Shown here in pieces: positions 43,301-51,143 of a stretch of 64,000 bases of DNA. Where the stretch lies: positions 2,509,681 to 2,573,680 of the forward strand of contig NZ_JANFMV010000001.1 in NCBI RefSeq assembly GCF_024385575.1, written 5' to 3'. The position numbers were made by a program, and so were the translations under genes. Numbering within the stretch: the stretch's first letter is position 1; each line of letters starts with the position of its first letter. This DNA is from Rhizobium sp. NRK18. GTDB lineage: Bacteria > Pseudomonadota > Alphaproteobacteria > Rhizobiales > Rhizobiaceae. Under the pieces are notes generated by a model. The model saw only the letters and a list, made by a program, of their open reading frames with translations, was not told the DNA's origin and did no database searches.

Positions 43301-44944
43301 GATGATGGTGCCGGTGGTCTGGTTGGAGATCAGCACGTAGTCAGAGCTGGAACCGCCATTGATCGATTCGACCAGGGATACGGTCAGCGTGTTGTTGTAG
43401 TTGTCGAGCTTCAGGACGTCGTTGCCGGAACCGAGATTGAACAGCCCGCCGGTGACCTGACCGGACACCGTAACAGTGTCCGTGCTGCTGGAGCCGATCA
43501 CCGTCTCGACATTGGCCACCGTCAGCTTGTTGTTGCCCGCTGTGATAGACAAGTAATCGTCGCCGGCGCCGAGATCGACATACGAGCCGGAGGAAGACAC
43601 CGCCATGGCGATGCGATCGTCGCCGCTGCCGCCGATCACCGTTTCCGCGTCGGAGACGTTGATCGTGTTGGTGCCGTTGCCGAGGTAGAGCGTATCGTTG
43701 CCCTTGCCCAGATTGATGGTGCCGCGGGTTATTTCGGTCTCGACCACGACATAGTCGTCCGAACGCCCGCCGACGATCGTTTCGACATTCTTGAAGGTGG
43801 CGGTGTTGTTGTAATTGCCGAGATAGACGCGGTCTCCGCCCTCGCCCAGATCAAGCGTCGATCCGGTGAGCTGCGTGCCGAACGTCAGGTATTCGGAGCC
43901 GTCGCCGCCGATTATCGATTCGATATTGTAGAGGGTCGCCGTGCCGCCGCGGCTTTCCGAGAAGACGAGCGTATCCTGGCCGTCGCCAAGATCGATCTTG
44001 CCGCCGGACTGCGCCTCGTCGAAGAGGATCCGGTCGTCGCCGGCACCGCCGATGATGGTCTCGACACCGGTCATCGTCACCGTGTTGCCGCCGTCGGCGA
44101 GGGTCACCTGGTCGCGACCACGGTCGAGATCAATGTCGGCACCTGTCGTCGACTCGGCAAGATAGATGATGTCTGTCGAGCGACCGCCGAGAATGGTCTC
44201 GACATTGGAGACACTGAGCTTGTTGTTGTAGTTGCCGAGGATCAGCGTGTCTTGGCCGGCGCCCAGATCGACACTGTTCTTCGTCGTGGCATAGCTTGCC
44301 AGCGTGATGCGGTCATCGCCGGCGCCGGAAATGATCGTCTCGGTATTGAGAACAGCCGCTGTCGCCCCGGCATCGCCGAAGGTCAGCGAGTCGCTGCCGC
44401 TGCCGAGGTCGTAGCGCCCGCCGGTGACCTCGCCGGTAATGGTGATCACGTCGGAACTGGAGCCGCCGGACACATACTCGACGCTGGACAATGTCAGCGT
44501 GTTGTCGAAGCGGGAGAGCGTGACGCTGTCGGATCCGTCACCGAGATCGTAGGTACCGCCGGTCACCTGCTCGGAAAAGATGATCTTGTCGGTACTGGAG
44601 CCGCCGGTGATGTTCTCGACATTCGCCGCCGTCAGCGTCGCGCCTTCGTCCGAGAGGTAGAGATGATCGTCGCCGCCGCCGAGGTCGACCTTTGTCGAGG
44701 TGACCTTGGCGTCGAAATAGACGCTGTCGGCGCTGGCGCCACCGGTTACGGTCTCGACATTGGCAAGGGTCAGCGTGTTCGGCCCGGAATCGGAAAGCGT
44801 GAGGGAGTCGCGACCATTGCCGAGATCGATGTAGGCGCCGGTGATCTGGACGGCCGCCGTGATCACGTCGGTGTAGGATGTCGCCGTGATCTGCGAAATA
44901 TCGGTAACGACTGCCGTTTGACCTATGCCGGATGATCTCGCCAT
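40337..44944 (-). CDS. Giant secreted RTX-like protein made of about thirty 46-residue repeats
   Basis: A 1535-residue acidic protein. After about 35 residues come roughly 30 tandem repeats of 46 residues. The consensus is near TGG.IDLG.G.DTL.L followed by ...NT.T.SNVETI and then GG...D.ITL. The LGxGxD and GGxxxD turns resemble RTX calcium-binding turns, spaced 27 and 19 residues apart. The last 110 residues are a classical serralysin-type C-terminus: GAGIDTVTGGAGSDLFTF, then DKITDFVAGTDKLVF. There is no N-terminal signal peptide, so type I secretion is inferred; no HlyB/HlyD/TolC genes are in the window. The start is the ATG at 44942-44944, with GAGGGACAGG before it. Function is unknown; adhesion or surface layer is possible. 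Confidence 0.88.
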   Translation of the reverse strand: MARSSGIGQTAVVTDISQITATSYTDVITAAVQITGAYIDLGNGRDSLTLSDSGPNTLTLANVETVTGGASADSVYFDAKVTSTKVDLGGGDDHLYLSDEGATLTAANVENITGGSSTDKIIFSEQVTGGTYDLGDGSDSVTLSRFDNTLTLSSVEYVSGGSSSDVITITGEVTGGRYDLGSGSDSLTFGDAGATAAVLNTETIISGAGDDRITLASYATTKNSVDLGAGQDTLILGNYNNKLSVSNVETILGGRSTDIIYLAESTTGADIDLDRGRDQVTLADGGNTVTMTGVETIIGGAGDDRILFDEAQSGGKIDLGDGQDTLVFSESRGGTATLYNIESIIGGDGSEYLTFGTQLTGSTLDLGEGGDRVYLGNYNNTATFKNVETIVGGRSDDYVVVETEITRGTINLGKGNDTLYLGNGTNTINVSDAETVIGGSGDDRIAMAVSSSGSYVDLGAGDDYLSITAGNNKLTVANVETVIGSSSTDTVTVSGQVTGGLFNLGSGNDVLKLDNYNNTLTVSLVESINGGSSSDYVLISNQTTGTIIDLADGNDTVMLYSGGTVTARNVETVLGDASADYVIFDQAVTGATIDLGKNSDRVKFGDFNNTATISNVETITGGKSSDVITLGEGYTGGVISLGRGNDKLVISDSGATVTVSDVETVIGGAADDIVRLGGTIDEGFIDLGDGQDTLQTLGNVTITVANVETINGSSGIEKIYISAPFTGDIGLGSGNDTVIMADGGNTITMSGVETIVGGAGSDIITIDSIDGATTVDLGAGNDTLKISDNGASLSVANVETITGGRSDDTIVFSDTAAGVSIDLADGNDTVIFADRNNTATISNAETIIGGRSSDTVTFGSEVTGAYVDLGRGFDTLTFSSEGATVTIDNVETVIGSQYEDVVNLATYTTGAFIDLGDGEDQVVFSDDGGTITTAHVESIVGGAGKDKVTLSDGDVGYVSLGDGDDTLNLSAAGNTVTVSGTETVLGGAGDDEVRLTDEMTGGVIKLGDGQDTLHISEYGATLSVSGIESIMGNAGSDVISIIEQYTGGVINLMSGTDQVKFANYNNTATVQNIETVIGGTLSDTVTLEGSYEQGYVDLGSGYDTLNLGTSGATVTIAGVETLVGSDSDDVITIDGSNVGAVMDFGAGSDRLTWTGGLTATISNLESISGGSYSDRITLATQMTGGYIDLGDGNDKLTLADAENTVTISNVETVVGGSTDDLVVINSDTYSGRLDLGDGYDEVKLAASASTVSLTGVETVLGGGGADRVTILDAATGMEIDLGDGSDTLVLGNYTNTVSVYSVESIVGGSNADTVFVKEAVTGGQFNLGTGVDSITFAEGATATLTSIETINGSSYADNITISGTFTGAPIDLGGGEDYLTLGSASTLTVSNTENITGSSGADVIVLTGSTNTIVDLGAGSDTIVFGAGIDTVTGGAGSDLFTFTSTSQSSGATADKITDFVAGTDKLVFSGLQSGTFNWLGSNATFSGNGNSEAYFVNSTDTLYVDVNGDGAVDMQITLSGTSASDLASTDFKWS
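40720..44840 (-). repeat. Array of about thirty 138-bp coding repeats
   Basis: The coding sequence repeats with a 138-base period, seen as the recurring GTCTCGACATT...GAT...GCCGAGATCGA pattern on the + strand. I counted 31 occurrences of the D-L-G-x-G-x-D turn or its variants. The copies are diverged, not identical, so this is an old expansion with selection on the protein. The boundaries given are approximate. Confidence 0.75.
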
Positions 44945-45224
44945 GCCTGTCCCTCGCTTGCGGCCCACTGAACGAAGCGGCACTCTTGCGAGATGGTCGC
45001 GGCCGGCGACCAATCTCGAGCGTCACACTCCTGACAGAGGCCTTGCAGACCAAGATCATCTCGGCCCACGATGCAAAAATTCCTAATGAAATTCCCCTGG
45101 AAGCAGACCTGGAATATCGGCAGCCGACAAATGCGAAACAGACAGCCCAGACCCATCCTCGCGTTGACGTTAGGGAAAGGGACTTGTGCGAAGCTGGAAG
45201 AGAGGGTGGGCTCTGCAGGCAGAA
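44945..45224. other. Gap between the RTX-like gene and the YhaN-like gene
   Basis: 280 bases that should hold the promoter of the RTX-like gene. No convincing -35/-10 pair, terminator or small gene was seen. Confidence 0.4.
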
Positions 45225-48200
45225 CTAGAGGCGAATGACGTCGACAGCTTTTCCGAGTACGTCGCCGGCGATGTCCACAACACTCTGCTGGTGGGTGAAC
45301 AATACGGTCTGGAACGTGACGGCGCCGAGCGCCAGCGTCTTCAGCCCGGCAGCGGTGCGCTCGTCGTCGAAGGTCTGGAAGATATCGTCGGCGATCAGCG
45401 GCACCGGCTCGTTGCGGCTGCAGTAATCTTCCAGGAAGGCCAGACGCAAGGCGAGATAGAGCTGATCGCCGGTGCCCTCGCTCAAGCCCGAGAGCGGCAC
45501 CTTCTCACCGTTAGACCGCTCGGCCAGAAGCTGCAGCTCGTCCTTGTCATCGTAATCCTGCAGCAGACGGACGAAGGCGCCGTCCGTCAGGCTAAAAAAG
45601 CGCTCTCCGGCCCGCAAGATCATCGGATCGGCCTGCGACTGGCGATAGCTGTCGAGCGAGGATTGCAGGATGTCGGAGGCGAGCTTCGTGACTGCCCAGC
45701 GGCGGGCAAGCTCCCTCGCCTCTTCTTCAGCCGCACGCTTCTCGAAAGCGGCCATCTCGGCGCTTTCTCCCGTTTCGGCGGCCTCCCGCGCCGCACGATT
45801 GTCGGCAAGTGCGGCGTTGAGTTCGCCGAAGGTGCGGTACTGCGCCTCGCTGTCGGCGGTCAGCCGCTCGAGAGACAGGCCCGCCTCCACCGGATCGAAA
45901 CCGTCGAGCGCCGCACGGGCCTCCGCCTCGTCGACACCCTCGGACTGCTGGCGAAAGCGGTCTCTTGCCTCGGCCAGACGCAGGCGACGGGTCTCGCGCT
46001 CGTCGAGACGGCGCAGCAGCGCGCGGCCGTCACCCTCCCCCTGGCCCGCGATCGTCATCGCCTGCAGATCCGCTGCGGTCTCGTCATCCTTGCGGCGCAG
46101 ATCCTCAAGCTTCTGCCGTCCCTCTTCCAGCGATCGCGTAAGCGTGAGGCGCGCTTCGTTGCGGCTTCGGGCCGTTGCCGCGCGCTCCGTCAATGTCTCG
46201 ACGGCCGCCGCCGCATTCGTCGCCGCCAGATCCGGCGCGATCTCGGAAACCAGCGCCGCAACCGCCTTCTCGAAGGTCCCGATATCGCGGTTGATGCCGG
46301 CAACCCGGCGCATGTAGCTCTGCCGCTGGACGAGCGCATCCGGGACGCGGGCCCACAGGTCCAGCCCGGCGAGGATCGCCTCGGCGGAAATGCCGTCGGG
46401 ATAGCCGAGCCTTGCAACGGCTGCGGCGAACGGCGCCCGCCACTGCCCCTCTTCGCTCTCCAGAGCCGCTTTCTGGGCCTCCAGCATTTCCAGCCGCCGA
46501 CGGGCCGCACTTTTCTCGCCCTCAAGCGTGCGGCTTTCCTGCCAGCGGTCGGCCAGTTCGCCGAGATGGCGCTGCAAGGCGCGGCCGAGAGCGACCGCCG
46601 GAAGGGCCTCGACGGCGGCAAGCCCGGTCCCGGCGGCAATCGCCTTCATGGCCGGCAAAAGCGTCTCCTCAAGGCGATCGACAACCGCGCAGCGATCCTT
46701 CAGCGCATCGACTTCCCGCTGCCGCTCGAAGGCGAGATCAAGCGACCGCCGCCATGCGAGCATTGCCTCCGGATCGAGCGGGGTGACTTCACAATCCCCG
46801 TACAGGCCTTCATAGGCGTCTTTCTCGGCGGACAGCGCCGCTTCACTTCTTGCCACGGCAGCCTCTGCCTTCTGCAAGTCCCCAGTCAGCCGCTCGCGGC
46901 GCTTGGCAAGTGCTGCATGACGAGACAAGCGCTCGGCATCGGCGAGTGCAGCATCCGACAGCCGATCCGCATCGGCGATGCGGTCGGCGAGCCGGTTCAC
47001 CGCGGCAGGCTCGGCGGGCTTCTGGCTGTTCGATGCTTCAGCAAGCAAGCGGAGGTCCGTATCGCGCTTCTCTCGGGCGTCGCGGATGTCGGACTGCGTC
47101 ACCATGGTGGTGCCGGCGCCGAGGCGTTGCATCTCGTCGTCGAGTTCGGCCAGCGATGCGGCAATCCGGTCCCGCTCGCGCGACGCCTCCTTCACGAGAT
47201 TGCGGGCGGCTGCCAGCCGCTCGCCGAATGCCGCGATCTCCGCCGCGTCCGGCAGCGGTGCGGCGGCGAGACGGTCGAGCGCATCCACGGACGGGCGCAT
47301 CCGGCCCAGCATGGCCCGCAGGTCTTCCGCAAGGCGCGCCACCTGTACCGCCATCTGCTCCCGCTTGGCGACGTCCTCGATATCGGGTGCCAGCGTTGCC
47401 AGCTGATCGCGCCAGGGTTTCGGGTCGATGAGATGACCGCCCCTGTTCTCCGTCAGCCGCTCCAGCGTGTCGCGCTCCGCAGTCACCGCCTCGTTCGTTT
47501 CCAGCCGGCGGCGCTGCAGCTCCCTGCCCTGCTCGGCGAGCCGGCGCAGTTCGGTCAGCGAAATCTCGTCCGGGATTTTCGCCTCAAGCTCCTCCAGTCC
47601 GGCGAGCCCGAGCTGACGGGAAAGCTGCGAAAGCTTGGCGTCATGCTGCGCCAGTTCACGGTCGACAGCCGGCAAATCCTTGCGCAGGCCGTTGTAATTG
47701 CCAAGCTCGCGATAGAGCTCCTGGATACGCGCCGAGGCCGCCAGCAGGCCGTCGTCGACCTCGATGCCCTCCAGCTTGCCGGCACGTTCGCGCGTTTCCG
47801 CCTCAAGACGGGCAATGGCTTCCTTCAGCCGCTCCTGGCGCTCCAGAAGCTGGCGCAGCCTGTCCGCCGCATCGTCCTCCATCCCGTCGAGATCGGCGAA
47901 GGCCTCCAATGCGCGGGCCTCCGCGTCGATGTCGTCGATCAGCGGCTTCCAGCGTTTCAGGCGGGAGAGCTGGTCGATGGCGTGACCCGTTTCCTTGCGC
48001 TCGGAAGCGAGCGCGGCCATTTTCGCGTCCAGCTCGGCGCGCGCGTCCGAAAGCTTCTTCCAGGCATCTGCCCGCAGCGTATGCTCGCGCTCCGCCTTGC
48101 GGGCCGCCTCGTAGCGGTCGAGCACCTGGTAGAACAGGCGGTTCTGCGACTTGCGCTCGGCGAAGATGCCGTCGGCCTGCTGGTCGAGCTTCTGGCGCAG

Positions 48201-48686
48201 GTCGCGCATCCCCATCATGCCGGAGGCGGCGGAAAACAGCAGGCTGCCGATCTCGCCGGAGGAATGCAGCATGATGTCGGCGCCCTTGCGCAGCGCCTCT
48301 GTATCGAGACCGAAGGCACGCTCGAAGACGTCGCGACCAAGCGTCCCGAGATAGGGGCTCAGCGCGTCGTCGGAGAGTGGCTCCTCGGCGTCTGTTGCGG
48401 CGACCAGCGCGTTCTTGCGCGCCTTGCGGCGGCGGAAGCGAATTTCCGCCCCGTTGCGGGCAACGAGTTGCGCGCCGACGCGCAGGTCGCGGTTGTCATG
48501 GCCGAAGCCATAACGGAAATCGCGGTCCGGGAAGCCGAAGAGGAGATCGGAAATGGCGGAGAGCGCCGAGGATTTGCCGGCCTCGTTCGGGCCGTAGACG
48601 ATGTGCAGGCCGGCATCCGCGCGAAACTCCAGATGCCGTCCGGAGAACTTGCCGTAACGCAGGAGGTCGAGGGACTTGAAGCGCAT
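45225..48686 (-). CDS. YhaN-like SMC/SbcC-type ATPase
   Basis: This 1153-residue protein has an N-terminal ATPase half (Walker A VYGPNEAGKSSALSAI, about 31-46), a very long Glu/Arg/Leu-rich coiled-coil middle (about 170-950) and a C-terminal half with LSEGTGDQLYLALRLAFLED (signature) and Walker B VPLIADDIFQTFDD near 1105. Architecture matches YhaN of Bacillus, partner of the YhaO nuclease and analogous to SbcC/Rad50. It lies 4 nt after the nuclease gene and is surely co-translated with it. Expected role: processing of DNA ends or hairpins. Confidence 0.88.
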   Translation of the reverse strand: MRFKSLDLLRYGKFSGRHLEFRADAGLHIVYGPNEAGKSSALSAISDLLFGFPDRDFRYGFGHDNRDLRVGAQLVARNGAEIRFRRRKARKNALVAATDAEEPLSDDALSPYLGTLGRDVFERAFGLDTEALRKGADIMLHSSGEIGSLLFSAASGMMGMRDLRQKLDQQADGIFAERKSQNRLFYQVLDRYEAARKAEREHTLRADAWKKLSDARAELDAKMAALASERKETGHAIDQLSRLKRWKPLIDDIDAEARALEAFADLDGMEDDAADRLRQLLERQERLKEAIARLEAETRERAGKLEGIEVDDGLLAASARIQELYRELGNYNGLRKDLPAVDRELAQHDAKLSQLSRQLGLAGLEELEAKIPDEISLTELRRLAEQGRELQRRRLETNEAVTAERDTLERLTENRGGHLIDPKPWRDQLATLAPDIEDVAKREQMAVQVARLAEDLRAMLGRMRPSVDALDRLAAAPLPDAAEIAAFGERLAAARNLVKEASRERDRIAASLAELDDEMQRLGAGTTMVTQSDIRDAREKRDTDLRLLAEASNSQKPAEPAAVNRLADRIADADRLSDAALADAERLSRHAALAKRRERLTGDLQKAEAAVARSEAALSAEKDAYEGLYGDCEVTPLDPEAMLAWRRSLDLAFERQREVDALKDRCAVVDRLEETLLPAMKAIAAGTGLAAVEALPAVALGRALQRHLGELADRWQESRTLEGEKSAARRRLEMLEAQKAALESEEGQWRAPFAAAVARLGYPDGISAEAILAGLDLWARVPDALVQRQSYMRRVAGINRDIGTFEKAVAALVSEIAPDLAATNAAAAVETLTERAATARSRNEARLTLTRSLEEGRQKLEDLRRKDDETAADLQAMTIAGQGEGDGRALLRRLDERETRRLRLAEARDRFRQQSEGVDEAEARAALDGFDPVEAGLSLERLTADSEAQYRTFGELNAALADNRAAREAAETGESAEMAAFEKRAAEEEARELARRWAVTKLASDILQSSLDSYRQSQADPMILRAGERFFSLTDGAFVRLLQDYDDKDELQLLAERSNGEKVPLSGLSEGTGDQLYLALRLAFLEDYCSRNEPVPLIADDIFQTFDDERTAAGLKTLALGAVTFQTVLFTHQQSVVDIAGDVLGKAVDVIRL

Positions 48687-48690
48687 CGCG

Positions 48691-49929
48691 TCAGTCTCCC
48701 CGCCGTGCCGAGGCGATCAGCAGTTCGCGGGCCTCTTCGAGAAGCGTGCGGGCATCGGCACCGAGCGGCTGGTCACCCGCCGTGCTGCCCGGCGGCATCT
48801 TCACCGCGATCTCGCCGATGCGCGCTTGCGCCAATGCCAGCATCTCGGGCGAAAACACGTGACCGTCGATCAGGCCTTCGAGATCGAGCCCGTCAAAATG
48901 ATCGCGCGTCGTCTCCTCCTGCGGAAGCTCGATCGCAAGCTCCAGCTTTTCCAGCCAGAGATCGGCCCCGGCCCTGTGGCAGGCCGCCTGCACCTCGTCG
49001 CGGAAATCCGGACCTGCTGCGGCAATGTCGTGCTTGAGATGCGAATGGCCGAAGAGCCGCAGCCGCAGCGCCGCAGGCCGGCCTTCCATGGCGGCCGCGA
49101 CCGGTGCAACGGCCTGCTCGATCTTCAGCAGCAGGGCCGGCATCGTATCGTCCGGCATGACCTCGACGGTCGCGGCGGCAAAGCGGGCCTCGTCGACGAT
49201 CAGCCGCTCGTGGCGGAGTGCGCCATCCTCGACGGTTACTAGGACGGCGCCCCTCGCCCCCTGCTCACGGATGCTGCGGCCCTGGATATTGCCGGGGAAG
49301 ATGACCGGCGGATCCTCGGCGACCACCTCGTACTCGTGCACATGGCCGAGCGCCCAGTAATCGTAGCCCTTCGACTTGAGATCATCGAGCGAGCACGGCG
49401 CATAGGGCGCGTGCGGCTCGCGGCCGGTCAGCGACGTATGCAGGACGCCGATGTTGAAGACGCCAGATTCGGCAGAAGGATAGGCGATCGCCAGATTGTC
49501 GTTTGCCGAACGGTTGGCGAAGCCCTGACCGTGCAGCGCCACCTTGAGCCCGTCAATGCGAAAGGTCTCCGGCTTGCGGGTGGAGAATTCGAAGACGTTT
49601 TCCGGCAGAGTGATCGTCTTGGTGATCACGCTTTCGGCGTCGTGGTTGCCGCGCAGAAAGTAGACGGGAATGCCCGCCCGCGTCAGCCGCGCCACCTGTC
49701 GGTTGTAGAAGAGACCGATCGAATTGTCCGGCCAGTCGCCGTCATAGACATCGCCGGCGATGATGACGAAGTCGACCTCAAGCTCCAGCGCCCGGTCGAC
49801 GAGATTGGTGAAGGCCTTGCGGCTTGCCTCGACGAAGAGCTTCGCCACGTCGGCATCCTTCAGCGCCAGCCCCTGGAAGGGACTGCCGAGATGCAGGTCG
49901 GCGGCGTGGATGAAGCGGAAAGAGGTCAT
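48691..49929 (-). CDS. YhaO-like DNA repair exonuclease (SbcD/Mre11 type)
   Basis: A 412-residue metallophosphoesterase. Phosphodiesterase motifs are FIHAADLHLGSPF (D and H), IIAGDVYDG, FLRGNHDAES and WALGHVHEYEV. The C-terminal part (about 290-412) is the capping and ATPase-binding region. It is the partner of the YhaN-like ATPase encoded immediately downstream. The ATG at 49927-49929 (MTSFRFIHAADLHLG) fits the family; the frame extends further upstream without homology. Confidence 0.9.
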   Translation of the reverse strand: MTSFRFIHAADLHLGSPFQGLALKDADVAKLFVEASRKAFTNLVDRALELEVDFVIIAGDVYDGDWPDNSIGLFYNRQVARLTRAGIPVYFLRGNHDAESVITKTITLPENVFEFSTRKPETFRIDGLKVALHGQGFANRSANDNLAIAYPSAESGVFNIGVLHTSLTGREPHAPYAPCSLDDLKSKGYDYWALGHVHEYEVVAEDPPVIFPGNIQGRSIREQGARGAVLVTVEDGALRHERLIVDEARFAAATVEVMPDDTMPALLLKIEQAVAPVAAAMEGRPAALRLRLFGHSHLKHDIAAAGPDFRDEVQAACHRAGADLWLEKLELAIELPQEETTRDHFDGLDLEGLIDGHVFSPEMLALAQARIGEIAVKMPPGSTAGDQPLGADARTLLEEARELLIASARRGD

Positions 49930-50095
49930 TCGTCCTTCGATCGATAGCGCATGCGCCCCCGTTTTAGGCAATTGCGACGGTCATGCCTATGGTCATCGGG
50001 CCTTCCTCCACCATATTCCCCCGGGAACCGGCAAATCTTGTGCGGCCCGCAGGCCGCTGCTATGCCGCAGCCAACGAAAGACAAGGAGGATTGTC

Positions 50096-51082
50096 ATGCA
50101 TTACCGCCCATTCGGACGGACGTCATTCACTGTTTCTGAAATCGGCTTCGGCGCCTGGCAGATCGGCGGCAGCTGGGGCGATGTCAGCGAGGCCGATGGC
50201 CGCGAGGCGCTGAACGCCGCGCTCGACAACGGCGTGACCTTCATCGATACGGCCGACGTCTATGGCGACGGCCGGTCGGAGAAGATCATTGCCGAGGTGC
50301 TGGAGGCACGCGGCGGCGAGCGCCCCATGGTCGCCACCAAAGCCGGACGGCGGCTGAACCCGCATGTCGCCGATGGCTACAACAAGAAAAACCTCGAAGC
50401 CTTCGTCGATCGCAGCCTTGCCAATCTCGGAGTCGAGCGGCTCGACCTCGTGCAGCTGCACTGCCCGCCGACCGACGTCTTCTATCGCCCCGAGACGTTT
50501 GCCGCTCTCGACGAGCTGAAGGCCGCCGGCAAGATCGGCGATTACGGCGTCAGCGTCGAAAAGGTCGAGGAAGCGCTGAAGGCCATCGAATATCCGGGCG
50601 TCGTCAGCGTGCAGATCATCTTCAACATGTTCCGCCAGCGCCCCGCCGGCCTGTTCTTCGACGAGGCGCGTAGGAAGAACGTCGCCGTGATCGCCCGCGT
50701 GCCGCTGGCAAGCGGCCTGCTTACCGGCAAGATCACCGCCGAGACCAAGTTCGACGCCGAGGACCACCGCAACTTCAACCGCAACGGCGAAGCCTTCGAT
50801 GTCGGCGAGACCTTTGCCGGCGTGCCGTTTGAAGCCGGCCTGCAGGCGGTCGATGAGATCCGCAAGCTGGTGCCGGAAGGTGCAAGCATGGCCGCCTTCG
50901 CGCTGAAATGGATCCTGATGCATGATGCCGTCACCGTCGTCATCCCGGGTGCGCGCAACGCCACGCAGGCGAAGTCGAACGCTGCGGCAGCCGAGCTTTC
51001 GGCGCTTTCCGCCGACGTGATGAAGGCCGCCGAGGACGTCTACGGCCGGCTGATCGCCCCGCACGTCCACCAGCGCTGGTAG
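50096..51082 (+). CDS. Aldo/keto reductase
   Basis: A 328-residue TIM-barrel NADPH-dependent oxidoreductase. The catalytic tetrad appears as Asp and Tyr in FIDTADVYGDGRSE (about 45-58), Lys in MVATKAG and His in LVQLHCPP. The NADP-binding C-terminal phrase is VVIPGARNATQAKSN. It resembles the YeaE/YhdN-type general stress subfamily. A perfect AAGGAGG at 50083-50089 sits 6 bases before the ATG. It diverges from the YhaO-like gene (166-nt gap) and ends at a strong terminator. Substrate is unknown. Confidence 0.93.
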   Translation: MHYRPFGRTSFTVSEIGFGAWQIGGSWGDVSEADGREALNAALDNGVTFIDTADVYGDGRSEKIIAEVLEARGGERPMVATKAGRRLNPHVADGYNKKNLEAFVDRSLANLGVERLDLVQLHCPPTDVFYRPETFAALDELKAAGKIGDYGVSVEKVEEALKAIEYPGVVSVQIIFNMFRQRPAGLFFDEARRKNVAVIARVPLASGLLTGKITAETKFDAEDHRNFNRNGEAFDVGETFAGVPFEAGLQAVDEIRKLVPEGASMAAFALKWILMHDAVTVVIPGARNATQAKSNAAAAELSALSADVMKAAEDVYGRLIAPHVHQRW

Positions 51083-51090
51083 GAAACGTC

Positions 51091-51124
51091 AAAGAGGCCC
51101 GGCATTGCTGCCGGGCCTCTTCTT
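51091..51124. terminator. Bidirectional terminator between convergent genes
   Basis: A 13-base stem AAGAGGCCCGGCA/TGCCGGGCCTCTT with a TTGC loop (GCAA on the minus strand) lies between the stops of the aldo/keto reductase and the phytase-like gene. Short T-tracts follow on both strands. Confidence 0.8.
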
Positions 51125-51143
51125 CGATGAGCCTGATATGAGA

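Noticed and set aside
40720..44840. CRISPR-like regular repeats
   Set aside because: The 138-bp periodicity lies within a coding frame, repeats are diverged and there are no uniform spacers.
45186..49037. 1283-codon + strand frame opposite the YhaN-like gene
   Set aside because: Shadow of a coiled-coil ATPase with Walker motifs on the other strand; no ribosome site.
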